64,000 bases of DNA from ZC4RG35 sp040878345 (lineage in GTDB: Bacteria; Actinomycetota; Acidimicrobiia; Spongiisociales; ZC4RG35), in NCBI GenBank assembly GCA_040878345.1, contig JBBDML010000027.1, forward strand, positions 1-64,000, in the 5' to 3' direction. The notes beneath the pieces were generated by a model, which was given only the letters and a program-made list of their open reading frames with translations, searched no databases and had not been told where the DNA came from. Positions 23,096 through 32,279 of this stretch are shown one piece after another; positions within the stretch are counted from its first letter, which is position 1; the number at the start of each line of letters is the position of its first letter. The position numbers and the translations under genes are program-made.

Positions 23096-24922
23096 ATGTG
23101 CGGAATCGTCGGGTATGTAGGCCCCAAGTCGGTCATCGACGTGCTGCTACCGGGGCTGGCCCACCTCGAGTACCGGGGTTACGACTCGGCCGGGGTGGCA
23201 TTGATCCGCCCCGGCTCGATGGATGTGATCAAGACCGCAGGTCGGATCGCCGACCTGGAGGCCCTGGTCACAAGAGAGGCCCCGGAACCGGCCATGTCGG
23301 GAATCGGGCACACCCGTTGGGCCACCCATGGCGCCCCCAACACGGTGAACGCCCATCCTCATTCAGACGACGGAGGGGACGTGGTCGTGGTCCACAACGG
23401 GATCATCGAGAACTGGTTATCCCTCAAGCAGAAGATGATCGAGGCTGGCCACGAGTTCGCCAGCGACACCGACACCGAGGTGGTGGCCCACATGCTCGCC
23501 GACCTCGCCGATCTCCCTCTCATCGAGGCGGTGCGTCAGGTGATGAACCAGGCCGAAGGGGCCCTGGCCCTGGCGGTGATGCGACGCTCCGAGCCCGATG
23601 TGATAGTGGGAGCGAGACGCGGCTCTCCGTTGGTGGTGGGACGTGGCGACGGGGAGAACTTCCTCGCCTCCGACATCCCGGCGTTTCTCGAGCACACCCG
23701 GGAGATGGTCATCATCGAGGACGACCGGGTCGTCGAGCTGAGGCCTGACTCGGTGAAGCTGATCGACCTGGCCGGCAATGAGCTCGAGCTGCAGCACCGC
23801 AAGGTGGAGTGGGATCTCGAAGCGGCAGAGAGAGGTGGATTCGCCACTTTCATGCTCAAGGAGATCCACGAACAGCCTCATGCCATCGCCGATACCTTGG
23901 GGGGGCGGGTCAGCGAGACCGGGCGGGTCCTGCTCACCGAGTTGGAGATGGACGAGGCGTTGCTCCGCCATGTCGACAAGGTCTATGTCGTCGCCTGCGG
24001 GACCTCTTACCACGCGGCGATGATGGCCAAGTACGCCATCGAGCGGTGGACCCGCCTCCCCGTCGAGATCGACATCGCTTCCGAGTTCCGATACCGGGAC
24101 CCTGTCCTCGACGACAGGTCGCTGGTGATCGGGATCAGCCAGTCGGGTGAGACCATCGACACGCTGGCCGCGGTCCGTTACGCCAGGGCTCAGGGGGCGA
24201 GTGTCATCGGGGTGAGCAACGTGGTCGACTCGGCCCTGGCCCGGGAATCTGACGCGGTCCTCTACACCAGGGCAGGTCCCGAGATCGGGGTGGCGGCCAC
24301 CAAGACTTTCACCACCCAATTGGTGGCGATGCAGCTGTTGGGTCTCTACCTGGCGCAGGTGAGGGGGTCGATGGACCCCGGCCGCATCGAGGTCCTCGTC
24401 AAGGAGATGCTCCGTCTCCCCGAACAGGTGGAGCGGGCATTGGAGACCTCCGATGAGATCGAGCGACTGGTCACCCCATGGGCCGATGTCCGGGATTACT
24501 TCTTCCTCGGTCGGTCAGGTGATTTCCCGGTGGCGATGGAAGGTGCCCTGAAGCTGAAGGAGATCGCCTATGTGCGAGCCGAGGGATATGCCGCCGGCGA
24601 GATGAAGCATGGCCCGATCGCCCTCATCGAGAAGGGGGTGGTGGTGGTGGGCGTGGTCACCGACAGCCATGTCCGGACCAAGACCCTTTCCAACATGGAG
24701 GAGATGAAAGCGAGGGGAGCCACCATCGTTCTGGTGGCAGAGGAAGGCGACGAGGTCGGGTCGGTGGCCGACCACGTGATCCGGGTCCCCGCCGGCCCCG
24801 ACCTGTTGTGCACAGTGACCTCGGTCATACCGTTACAGCTGTTGGCCTATCACGTGGCGACCGCCCGCGGCAAGGACGTCGACAAGCCCCGCAATCTGGC
24901 AAAGACCGTGACAGTGGAGTAG
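23096..24922 (+). CDS. glmS: Glutamine--fructose-6-phosphate aminotransferase (isomerizing)
   Basis: The 608-residue enzyme starts MCGIVGYVG, with Cys2 as glutaminase nucleophile. GHTRWATHGAPN and HNGIIENW follow in the amidotransferase domain (about 1-220). Two SIS domains follow (ISQSGETIDTLAAVRYA; LGRSGDFPVAMEGALKLKE) and the C-terminus is NLAKTVTVE. It makes GlcN-6-P, the entry to amino sugars. AGAAGGA before the ATG is a good Shine-Dalgarno sequence. Expression is probably controlled by the upstream ribozyme. Confidence 0.97.
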   Translation: MCGIVGYVGPKSVIDVLLPGLAHLEYRGYDSAGVALIRPGSMDVIKTAGRIADLEALVTREAPEPAMSGIGHTRWATHGAPNTVNAHPHSDDGGDVVVVHNGIIENWLSLKQKMIEAGHEFASDTDTEVVAHMLADLADLPLIEAVRQVMNQAEGALALAVMRRSEPDVIVGARRGSPLVVGRGDGENFLASDIPAFLEHTREMVIIEDDRVVELRPDSVKLIDLAGNELELQHRKVEWDLEAAERGGFATFMLKEIHEQPHAIADTLGGRVSETGRVLLTELEMDEALLRHVDKVYVVACGTSYHAAMMAKYAIERWTRLPVEIDIASEFRYRDPVLDDRSLVIGISQSGETIDTLAAVRYARAQGASVIGVSNVVDSALARESDAVLYTRAGPEIGVAATKTFTTQLVAMQLLGLYLAQVRGSMDPGRIEVLVKEMLRLPEQVERALETSDEIERLVTPWADVRDYFFLGRSGDFPVAMEGALKLKEIAYVRAEGYAAGEMKHGPIALIEKGVVVVGVVTDSHVRTKTLSNMEEMKARGATIVLVAEEGDEVGSVADHVIRVPAGPDLLCTVTSVIPLQLLAYHVATARGKDVDKPRNLAKTVTVE

Positions 24923-24924
24923 CG

Positions 24925-25200
24925 ATGAACCAGAGCCCTCCCAACCGAAGTGACCTGGTCGTGGGTGTGATCGGGATCATCCTGTATGTCGTGGTTGGCT
25001 GGTTCTACCTGGCCAGCGGGCTGATGGTCCCGGGACCCTGGTTGTACATCCTGTGGGCGATCTGGATCGGTGGCCTGTGGGTCTTGATCCGGGTCTTCCG
25101 GAGGAATCCGGTCTGGACCCCGGCAGTGCCGGTTGGGGCAGCCATCGTCTGGGTCGTCTTCGTCCAGTTGGGGGGCTCGCTACTCGGCTGGACCGCCTGA
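24925..25200 (+). CDS. Small hypothetical membrane protein
   Basis: The ATG at 24925, 2 nt after the glmS stop, gives 91 residues with three hydrophobic segments (LVVGVIGIILYVVVGWFYLA, WLYILWAIWIGGLWVLIRVF, VPVGAAIVWVVFVQLGGSLL). No family is recognised. The position suggests co-transcription with glmS. It converges on the flavoprotein gene with a 7-bp gap. Confidence 0.65.
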   Translation: MNQSPPNRSDLVVGVIGIILYVVVGWFYLASGLMVPGPWLYILWAIWIGGLWVLIRVFRRNPVWTPAVPVGAAIVWVVFVQLGGSLLGWTA

Positions 25201-25207
25201 GAAGACG

Positions 25208-26527
25208 TCAAACCTCGAGGTAGGACCTCAACTGGGCCACCTTCTTCTTCGTGCGCCAGTAGACATCCTCCATGAGGATGTGGGCGAACTCACCGTTCCG
25301 CCCTATGGCATAGAGCCCCTCGACTCCACTCGACCGGGTGAAGGCCTGGCGATCCGCCTCGTACTCGCTGAGGAAGAGGGGGTAAGCCAGGGGGGTCCGA
25401 AGGACCCGTGACCCGATGAACCGGTCCCGTATGTCGGGGACCATCGGCTCCATCGCCTCCATGATTCTCTTCGCCAGCTCCTCGTCGTCCGCCGCCCAGG
25501 TCTCGTCCCCGACGTCGGCACAGATATCGGCCATCAGAGTGGTCTTGCCCTCCGGTGCGATCCATGGCATGGAGAGAGGGGTCTCGGTCAGCCTGAAGAA
25601 GGGCAGCTTCGGATCGGTGTACCAGACCAGGACGTTGGGTATCAGTCCCCGCCCTTCGAGGAGCAGGTTGACGAAGACCATGGGCCGGTAGCGAAACCGC
25701 GAGAGATGGTCGAGGGCGTCCGTCCCCTCTACGAGTCGAGGGAGGATGTGCACCGGGGCGGTGGTCATCACCGCAGACGCCTCCGATCTCTCTCCGTTGA
25801 CCGTCACGCCCGTCACCCGGCCATCTTCGACGTGGATCTTCTGGACCGGGCTCGCCAACTGGATGACATCGTCGCCGATCTGATCGGCCAGCCGCTTGAT
25901 CAGAGAGCCCACTCCGTCGGTGGGATAAACGTGCCAGACGCGGGCGCTGGAGGGCTTCTCTCTGGTGTAACCGATGGTGATCGCTCTTCTGGTGACTTTG
26001 CTCACGGTCTTGAGCCACAGGGTCTTGAGGATCCCCTCATCCATCTTCTCGGCCACGGCCGGCGACAGGAGGTCAGCTTCCACCCCCGACCAACCCTCGA
26101 GGATGGGGGTGGCGATGTCACGGGCCATCTCATCGCCATAGAGAGCAGCCATCTGCTCGACGGCATTGCTGGGATGTGCTCCGCCTCTGAGTCTCGCCCC
26201 GATCAGCGACATGACATACCTGGGGTTGCGGGCGAACCCGAACGGATAGGAGTAAGTGGTGCGCTCGGTGACCACGCTCTCGGCATACCGTGGGACCACC
26301 TCGCAGAGATCTTCCGCCCCGAGCTCGGCAGCGAGTCGGTTGGTTATGAAATGGGCCCCGAAGTCGAAGGAGAAGCCGTTCTCGTCGCGGACTGTCCTCG
26401 CCAGCCCACCCAGTTCGGGAGTGGCTTCGTAGAGGCGCACCGGGACGCGTGCGGCGACCAGCTCACGGGCGGCAACGAGCCCTGCCAGGCCGCCCCCGAT
26501 GATGGCGACGGGCGGTGCTTGATTCAT
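25208..26527 (-). CDS. FAD-dependent oxidoreductase, amine oxidase/protoporphyrinogen oxidase-like
   Basis: The 439-residue protein begins with a dinucleotide-binding fold, VAIIGGGLAGLVAARELVAA, followed by LYEATPELGGLARTVRD. A C-terminal FAD contact AIGRNGEFAHILMEDVYW closes the fold. It belongs to the broad HemY/amine oxidase superfamily, but heme genes are absent nearby. The setting beside glycosyltransferases suggests a role in glycan or lipid-linked sugar chemistry, as for UDP-galactopyranose mutase relatives. That is inference. GCAGGA upstream of the ATG fits a ribosome-binding site. Confidence 0.8.
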   Translation of the reverse strand: MNQAPPVAIIGGGLAGLVAARELVAARVPVRLYEATPELGGLARTVRDENGFSFDFGAHFITNRLAAELGAEDLCEVVPRYAESVVTERTTYSYPFGFARNPRYVMSLIGARLRGGAHPSNAVEQMAALYGDEMARDIATPILEGWSGVEADLLSPAVAEKMDEGILKTLWLKTVSKVTRRAITIGYTREKPSSARVWHVYPTDGVGSLIKRLADQIGDDVIQLASPVQKIHVEDGRVTGVTVNGERSEASAVMTTAPVHILPRLVEGTDALDHLSRFRYRPMVFVNLLLEGRGLIPNVLVWYTDPKLPFFRLTETPLSMPWIAPEGKTTLMADICADVGDETWAADDEELAKRIMEAMEPMVPDIRDRFIGSRVLRTPLAYPLFLSEYEADRQAFTRSSGVEGLYAIGRNGEFAHILMEDVYWRTKKKVAQLRSYLEV

Positions 26528-26772
26528 TCCTGCTGGCCCCCCTGGAGTTTCGTCCCTGCCCGCACAGACTGTAGTTCGAGTGCGCAGAGTGGCAAGCTGC
26601 TACCCGGAGCACTGCGTGATGGCACTTGACGAGGTGGGACCTTGCACCGGAGAAGCCTGGTGATGCGCCGAACCTGCAGGGCTGATGGGTCTCGGTGGGC
26701 CCCGTAGCCTATTTACCGGGCATGGCATTCAAATAGACTGGATGTAGGAACCGGAGGGACGGAGGAACAGGA

Positions 26773-27876
26773 TTGGGCGGCAGACCGATGATCTCGGTGG
26801 TCCTACCTGCCTACAACGAAGAAGCGTTGATCGGCGCGACCCTGAAACTGGTCTGTGAGCACCTCGAGTCCATCGAGTCGCGATACGACTGGGAGGTCCT
26901 CGTCGTCGATGACGGGTCGAAGGACGCCACTTCCTCGATCGTCGAAGAGTTCTCCTCCGGAGAGCCCCGCGTCGAATTGCTCCGGCATTTCACCAACTTC
27001 AACCTGGGCCAAGCCCTCAGATTCGCGTTCAACCGGGCGAGAGGGGATTACGTGATCACTCTCGACAGCGACCTGAGTTACTCGCCCGAGCACATCACCC
27101 TTCTCGCCGACGCGATCGTCGAGACCCGGGCCAAGGTGGTCATCGCTTCTCCATACATCAAGGGAGGGAGGGTGACGGCGGTCCCCAAGAGCAGGGAAAT
27201 GCTGAGCCGGGTCGCCAACCGACTGCTCGCGGTCACCGCAAAGGGGAGTCTCACCACCGTGACCGGCATGGTGCGAGCGTACGACCGGCGGTTCCTCCAG
27301 AGCCTCGACCTCAAGGCAACCGATTTCGAGATCAATACCGAGATCATCTACAAGGCCCAGCTGCTCAGGGCCCGGATCGTGGAAGTGCCGGCGCATCTCG
27401 ATTGGAGTCGTCAGCGGGCCGTGGGAGAGAGGCGGACATCGAGCATCAAGGTTGGGCGGGCCATTCTCGCCCAGGCATTCTCCAGTTTCTTGTTCCGACC
27501 GTTCATGTACTTCATCATCCCCGGTTTGGTGATCCTGGTGTTGTCGCTCTACTCGATCGGGTGGGCACTGTTCCACACCATCAGGTTCTGGGTGTCGCCC
27601 GAGGTCGACGAGTTCTCCGATGCCGTCCTCGCCGCCTTTCAGCTGTCGCCTCACGCCTTCGTGGTGGGTGGCATCAGCCTGATAGTCGCCATTCAGCTGA
27701 TAAGCCTGGGGAGCCTCTCAGCACAGAACAAGAGGTACTTCGATGAGCTGTTCCATCTGGGGACCACTGCCTACAAGGAGCAATTGGGCCTCGGCCCGCA
27801 GAGGGAGCCGATCAGGGGATTGCCCGGCGGCATGACGAGCCTTGACGAGCCGCCTGTGGCCGATCATACCGAGTAG
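26773..27876 (+). CDS. Family 2 glycosyltransferase with C-terminal membrane anchors (DPM1/GtrB-like)
   Basis: The 367-residue protein has an N-terminal GT-A domain (ISVVLPAYNEEALIGATLKL, VLVVDDGSKDATSS, LDSDLSYSPEHI as nucleotide-sugar site). Two C-terminal hydrophobic segments lie near 241-263 and 294-316. This matches polyprenyl-phosphate sugar synthases that load a sugar on undecaprenyl phosphate for a GT-C enzyme. Start TTG 26773 has GGAGGAA seven bases upstream; ATG 26788 has none. It is the only + strand gene of the first glycan island. Its end overlaps the convergent deacetylase gene by 13 nt. Confidence 0.85.
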   Translation: MGGRPMISVVLPAYNEEALIGATLKLVCEHLESIESRYDWEVLVVDDGSKDATSSIVEEFSSGEPRVELLRHFTNFNLGQALRFAFNRARGDYVITLDSDLSYSPEHITLLADAIVETRAKVVIASPYIKGGRVTAVPKSREMLSRVANRLLAVTAKGSLTTVTGMVRAYDRRFLQSLDLKATDFEINTEIIYKAQLLRARIVEVPAHLDWSRQRAVGERRTSSIKVGRAILAQAFSSFLFRPFMYFIIPGLVILVLSLYSIGWALFHTIRFWVSPEVDEFSDAVLAAFQLSPHAFVVGGISLIVAIQLISLGSLSAQNKRYFDELFHLGTTAYKEQLGLGPQREPIRGLPGGMTSLDEPPVADHTE

Positions 27877-28826
27877 TCAGGGACTCGAACCGTGTCGATG
27901 GCGACGCCTGCCACATAATCCTCCATCGGCACCAAGGCGTAACTCTCCTCGAGTTGGTCGAGGAAGCCATGAGCCAGTTCCAGCTTCCTCTCGGAGATCA
28001 GGTCCATCCCTGGAAAGAACCCGAGATCACGATCATCGTCTGCGCCGATGAAGTCGAGTGGATGGAGGAGCATCGATGGGGGATTGCCCACCAGCCGGCA
28101 AAAGGTGAGGGCGGTTCGGAAGTAGGCGGAAGCGACTGGCCGGGCCTTTCCTCCCAGATAGGTGAGATAGCTGAGGTGAATCGGTGTTCGAAGCCCGGGA
28201 AGGGTGGTGACCGGGACTTCGATCAGCGATTCACCGACACCGAGCTTCCAGGCGAAGGGCTTGTTGGGCCGGAACGCGGTGCTCAGAGTCCCGAACAGCT
28301 CCTCCCGCTGCGCCCTCTCCTCGGGGCTCAGATCGGTGGTCCGGAGGTAGTAGGCCCGCCCGATTGGGCTGAGGATGTTGGGGAAGACGGTGGCGTCGTA
28401 CAGATACCCCCTGCGCCCGAGTTGAGCGATCACCTCGTCGCTCATGGAGAAGCCTGGGCCCCTGAACCCGCGGGGCCTGTGACCCGTGGCCGCTTCGATG
28501 GCCTCTTCGGAGCGTTCGAGCTCGTCAGTGACCTGAGCAGGGGTGAACCGTTGGAGCCAAGGCAGATGGCCGAAGCTGTGGTTGGCTATGCGATGGCCCC
28601 GTCGGGCCAGCTCCCCGAGCAGATCCCGGTGCTGGTCCATTGTCGCATCACGACCGACGACGAAGAAGGTGATCTTGAGTCCCCTCTTATCGAGGAAGTC
28701 GAGGACCCGGGGCACCAGGACCGAGAGGTAGCTCGGGTAGGTGTCCCATGACGCGTCCCCGTGAGTCATCAGATACGACCACTTGTTGTCGAGGTCCAAT
28801 GAGAGTGGTGCCACCGGCCTCGTCAC
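27864..28826 (-). CDS. Polysaccharide deacetylase family protein (NodB homology)
   Basis: The 320-residue protein shows NodB motif 1 as SLDLDN (Asp11, Asp13), motif 2 as NHSFGH (His83, His87) and motif 3 as GFRGPGFS. Metal-binding residues for N- or O-deacetylation are thus in place. There is no signal peptide, so it may act on a lipid-linked or nucleotide sugar in the cytoplasm; this is inferred. Its start overlaps the upstream flavoprotein by 4 nt within a seven-gene minus-strand operon. Confidence 0.85.
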   Translation of the reverse strand: MTRPVAPLSLDLDNKWSYLMTHGDASWDTYPSYLSVLVPRVLDFLDKRGLKITFFVVGRDATMDQHRDLLGELARRGHRIANHSFGHLPWLQRFTPAQVTDELERSEEAIEAATGHRPRGFRGPGFSMSDEVIAQLGRRGYLYDATVFPNILSPIGRAYYLRTTDLSPEERAQREELFGTLSTAFRPNKPFAWKLGVGESLIEVPVTTLPGLRTPIHLSYLTYLGGKARPVASAYFRTALTFCRLVGNPPSMLLHPLDFIGADDDRDLGFFPGMDLISERKLELAHGFLDQLEESYALVPMEDYVAGVAIDTVRVPDYSV

Positions 28827-30190
28827 GCCGGGGCCCCGAGGAGGATCGGTTCGACGTCGGCTTCGAGGAGAGACCGATCGTAGGTCATTTCACCTGTCAG
28901 CACCGGCAAGGCTCTGGCCGCCAGCTGGACGGTCTCGTTGACATTCAGCGTCCCATTGAGGATCTGGGCCGAGCTCACCGCATAAACGCCCTTGACCGAC
29001 GTCTGCATCGGCGGGATCCGCTCCGAATAGCCGATGGTGGGTATCGGGAAGACATAGGGGACCCGGGACACCTTGAAGGCCTTCACGCTGGCCATGTCAA
29101 AGCCGGGGAACATGTCGGCGATTGCCGAGGTGAAGCTGGCTCTCACCTCATCATCCGACTGTGTGTTGATCCTGTCGTTTGCCGTCGTGTAACGGGGAAG
29201 ATAGGTGAGGGCGAGCCCGCCAAACTCCGCCCGATCGACGAGGGCGGACATCTCGATGACACCGGTGAAAGGCAGGTGGTCGTCGGTGATGTTGGTCACG
29301 TAGAACCCGCCAAGACCGACATCGGTCAGCATCGAGGCGCAGACGATCCCCTGGTATTGGACAGCAGACATGGTCGCCTGCTCCGATGGCTCGATCCCTG
29401 CGATGAGCCTTGCGGCGATCGGCGAGGCGGCCGTGACAACCACGCGATCGAGCGATATCGCCTCCCCGCCGATGCAGATCTCCACCCCGGCGGGTGAGGG
29501 CCCCACACTCGAAACCCTGGCCCCAAGGACGATCTCGACTCCGAGGGCTTCCAACTCGACGGCAAAGCGAGCCAGGATCCTGGAGTAGCCACCGGCGACA
29601 TACCCGAACATCTCCTTCTTGAGCCCGCTGCGCCGGGCGGCGTACAACCTCTGGATCGTGGTCCAGATGAAGGCAGCAGAGGTTCGCCGGTAGTTGTCTC
29701 CCAGCTTGGAGCGGAGGAGTGGAAGCCAGAACTCCTCGAACGCCCGGTCTCCGGAGTGTCGCCGTAGCCAGTCCTCAACCGGGATCTGCTCGAGGCGCCT
29801 CCAGTTGTGGAGCCTTGAGCCATAGATGATGGTCCACCCCATTCGGAGCTTGTCGACCATGCGCAGCGGCGGGAATCGGAGGTACTCCAGCGTGTTGGAG
29901 ACCGAGTAGAGCCGACCGCCCGAATAGACGCCGGTCCGGGTCTCCACCCATCTCAATTCGTCGGTGAGACCGAGGCGGTCGAGTAGGGACAGCAGATGCC
30001 TGTCACTGTTCAGGGTCACGTGGTAATGCCGATCCCAGGTGACGTCACCGATCTGCCAGGCCGATGCCAGCCCGCCCAACTCTTCGGCGGCCTCGAATAG
30101 GGTGACCTGGTGGCCGCGGTCGCGGAGCCACATCGCCAGGGACATGCCCAGGATTCCGCCACCCACCACCCCCCACCTCTCCGGGCTCAT
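28823..30190 (-). CDS. FAD-dependent oxidoreductase, amine oxidase/UDP-galactopyranose mutase-like
   Basis: The 455-residue product starts with GVVGGGILGMSLAMWLRDRG, a Rossmann FAD site, followed by FEAAEELGGLASAW, the second conserved element of the flavin amine oxidase superfamily. Homologues of this kind are frequent in exopolysaccharide clusters, where their chemistry is mostly untested. Both ends overlap neighbours by 4 nt, indicating translational coupling with the deacetylase and the 2-epimerase. It is distinct from the flavoprotein at 25208-26527. Confidence 0.8.
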   Translation of the reverse strand: MSPERWGVVGGGILGMSLAMWLRDRGHQVTLFEAAEELGGLASAWQIGDVTWDRHYHVTLNSDRHLLSLLDRLGLTDELRWVETRTGVYSGGRLYSVSNTLEYLRFPPLRMVDKLRMGWTIIYGSRLHNWRRLEQIPVEDWLRRHSGDRAFEEFWLPLLRSKLGDNYRRTSAAFIWTTIQRLYAARRSGLKKEMFGYVAGGYSRILARFAVELEALGVEIVLGARVSSVGPSPAGVEICIGGEAISLDRVVVTAASPIAARLIAGIEPSEQATMSAVQYQGIVCASMLTDVGLGGFYVTNITDDHLPFTGVIEMSALVDRAEFGGLALTYLPRYTTANDRINTQSDDEVRASFTSAIADMFPGFDMASVKAFKVSRVPYVFPIPTIGYSERIPPMQTSVKGVYAVSSAQILNGTLNVNETVQLAARALPVLTGEMTYDRSLLEADVEPILLGAPA

Positions 30191-31308
30191 GAGGCTTCTG
30201 CGTCGGTCGAGGCCCCGAGGGTTTGGAGTAGCCGGTCGAGAATGGCCGAGGACACCCTGGTGCCTTCGCCGTATAGCGGTGGGCGCTCAGGTAGCGGGCC
30301 GGCCATCATCCTCATCGCACCCTTGCTGATGCGCCGCCGGTCTGCTCCGGCTAGGACATTCCACCCGTTGTCGACGGTCTCCACCCATTCCGTCTCGTCA
30401 CGCATGGTCACACAGGGAGTATCGAGCCAGTACGCCTCTTTCTGGAGCCCCCCCGAGTCGGTCAGGAGGAGCGCGGCACTCTGAACCAGGGTCACGGTCT
30501 CAAGATGTGGCAACGGGTCGATCATCACCACCCCAGCGTCGAGTAGATGTGCCTCCATCCTCGCCCGGGTCCGCGGGTGCACCGGGAAGATCACAGACAC
30601 TCCCTGTCGGGCGACATCGGAGATCCCCAAGAGGATCTGGCCCAGCCGGTCGGGGGCATCGGTGTTCTCGGCGCGGTGGGTGGTGGCGACCGCATACTCG
30701 CCGGGGGCCAATCCAAGCCGGGCCAACATGCTCGTCTGCCCGGCGCCGAGGCTGAGGGCATGGAGCAATGACTCGTACATGACGTCACCGGTGAGGTGGA
30801 CCCCTTTGGTGACTCCCTCGGCGGCCAGATTGGAGACTGCGGTCTCGGAGGGGCAGAAGAGGATGCTGGCGACATGATCGGTGACCTTGCGGTTGATCTC
30901 CTCGGGCATTGCGGAGTTGAAAGAGCGCAGGCCCGACTCGACGTGAGCCAACGGGATTTTGAGCTTGGCGGCGGCTAGGGCACCGGCGAGGGTGCTGTTG
31001 GTATCCCCGAACACCATCACAACATCAGGGGCCAGGGCCTGGAGCACAGGGTCGAGTCGTCCCAGCATCTCACCAGTCTGTGCTCCCTGCGAGCCTGGGC
31101 CCACCCCGAGATGGCTCACAGGGTCAGGTAGCCCGAGCTGGTCGAAGAAGGCCTGGGACATGTTCTCGTCGTAGTGCTGGCCGGTGTGGACCATGGCGTG
31201 CTCGATGGCCCCTGGTGGGGCATAGGTGGCTCTGATGGACCGTGCGATCGGGCCAACCTGGACGAATTCAGGTCGGGCGCCGACCACGGTGACCAGCCGC
31301 AATGTCAT
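30187..31308 (-). CDS. Non-hydrolysing UDP-N-acetylglucosamine 2-epimerase family (WecB/WbpI-like)
   Basis: The 373-residue protein has the family motifs GARPEFVQVGPIARSI, VHTGQHYDENMSQAFFDQLG, VFGDTNSTLAGALAA, HVESGLRSF, MPEEINRKVTDHVA and LLTDSGGLQKEA. The reaction is C2 epimerisation of a UDP-N-acetylated sugar. Because the next three genes resemble WbpB, WbpE and WbpD, the substrate may be UDP-2,3-diacetamido-glucuronate (WbpI role) rather than UDP-GlcNAc. Sequence alone cannot decide. It overlaps both neighbours by 4 nt. Confidence 0.88.
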   Translation of the reverse strand: MTLRLVTVVGARPEFVQVGPIARSIRATYAPPGAIEHAMVHTGQHYDENMSQAFFDQLGLPDPVSHLGVGPGSQGAQTGEMLGRLDPVLQALAPDVVMVFGDTNSTLAGALAAAKLKIPLAHVESGLRSFNSAMPEEINRKVTDHVASILFCPSETAVSNLAAEGVTKGVHLTGDVMYESLLHALSLGAGQTSMLARLGLAPGEYAVATTHRAENTDAPDRLGQILLGISDVARQGVSVIFPVHPRTRARMEAHLLDAGVVMIDPLPHLETVTLVQSAALLLTDSGGLQKEAYWLDTPCVTMRDETEWVETVDNGWNVLAGADRRRISKGAMRMMAGPLPERPPLYGEGTRVSSAILDRLLQTLGASTDAEAS

Positions 31309-32279
31309 CTGACGAAGCGGCCTCGAAGCATGGCCTCGGCGATCTCCATCACGTCGATGCCCTCCTCCAGGGATACGATCTGTGCTTCGGGCAATCCGAG
31401 GATGGCATCACGAAAGCCCTCCAACTCCGACTGGAGTGGCTCGGGTTTCCTGATGGCATAGCGTGTGATGTCTCCCTCGGACACTCCCTTGAGGCGAGCC
31501 ATCTCCTCCCATTCGACCGGGATGGCGGCGTTGGAGTAGAAGGTGAGATCAGATGTGAGGAGATCGGCGATGAGGGCTCCCCTCTCACCGAGCACAGTCA
31601 CCGAGCGCCTCTTGGCCGGGGTCAGCCAATTGACCGAGATGGAGACCACGGTGTCGTCCTCCAATCGACCGACTGCTTCCACCAGGTCCTCACGATCCGT
31701 GCCGATCTGATTACCGAGCTCGGCAGTGAGGCTCCGGAACCTCCCCAGAAGCCAATGGACGATGTCGATGTCATGGCTGGCGAGGTCTCGGACCACCCCG
31801 GTCTCGTAGGTGCGCAATGGGAACGGGCCGGCTCGTCTGGTGGCGATGGAGAACACCTTCCCCAGGCAACGTTGGTTGAGCCGATTCTTCAGCTCCTGGA
31901 GCGCAGGGTTGAATCGCTCGATGTGGCCGACCGCACTCGTGAGGCCGGTGCCCGAGAAGGCGTCGCGTATGGCAAGGGCACCATCGAGATCGTTGGCCAT
32001 CGGCTTCTCGATCAGGGTGTGCACCCCGGCTTCGGCGAGTCGGATGGCACACTTCTCGTGCTCCTCTGCAGGGGTGGCGAGGACCACGCCATCGACACCG
32101 GCGTCGATCATGTCCTCGAGGGACGGGTAGAGCGGGAACCCACCAAGGGCCCGGTGAATGTCCCCTGCTGGGTCGGCGCCCCCCACGAACGTGATCCCGT
32201 CGAGCCGGGCCAGCACTCTGGCGTGGTTACGGCCCATATATCCCAGCCCGGCCACGCCGATTCGTGGCCCGTCAGGCAC
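31305..32279 (-). CDS. Gfo/Idh/MocA-family sugar dehydrogenase (WbpB/WlbA-like)
   Basis: From the GTG at 32279 the protein has 324 residues with IGVAGLGYMGRNHARVLA as NAD(P)-binding motif and the catalytic EKPMAN segment. WbpB/WlbA enzymes oxidise C3 of UDP-GlcNAc uronate so that the aminotransferase can act. The adjacent aminotransferase and acetyltransferase make this role likely. The start overlaps the aminotransferase by 8 nt; the longer frame start (32327) would overlap by 56 nt and adds non-conserved residues. Confidence 0.85.
   Translation of the reverse strand: MPDGPRIGVAGLGYMGRNHARVLARLDGITFVGGADPAGDIHRALGGFPLYPSLEDMIDAGVDGVVLATPAEEHEKCAIRLAEAGVHTLIEKPMANDLDGALAIRDAFSGTGLTSAVGHIERFNPALQELKNRLNQRCLGKVFSIATRRAGPFPLRTYETGVVRDLASHDIDIVHWLLGRFRSLTAELGNQIGTDREDLVEAVGRLEDDTVVSISVNWLTPAKRRSVTVLGERGALIADLLTSDLTFYSNAAIPVEWEEMARLKGVSEGDITRYAIRKPEPLQSELEGFRDAILGLPEAQIVSLEEGIDVMEIAEAMLRGRFVR

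Noticed and set aside
22900..23136. Small minus-strand gene between glmM and glmS
   Set aside because: The region is explained in detail by the glmS ribozyme. The frame has no ribosome-binding site and also runs into the start of glmS.
25706..26629. 307-codon plus-strand frame opposite the flavoprotein gene at 25208-26527
   Set aside because: The minus strand encodes a protein with clear FAD-binding motifs. The antisense frame has no recognisable domain.
29326..29823. Alternative frame inside the flavoprotein gene as a frameshifted remnant
   Set aside because: The main frame is uninterrupted from FAD motif to C-terminus, so no frameshift needs to be assumed.
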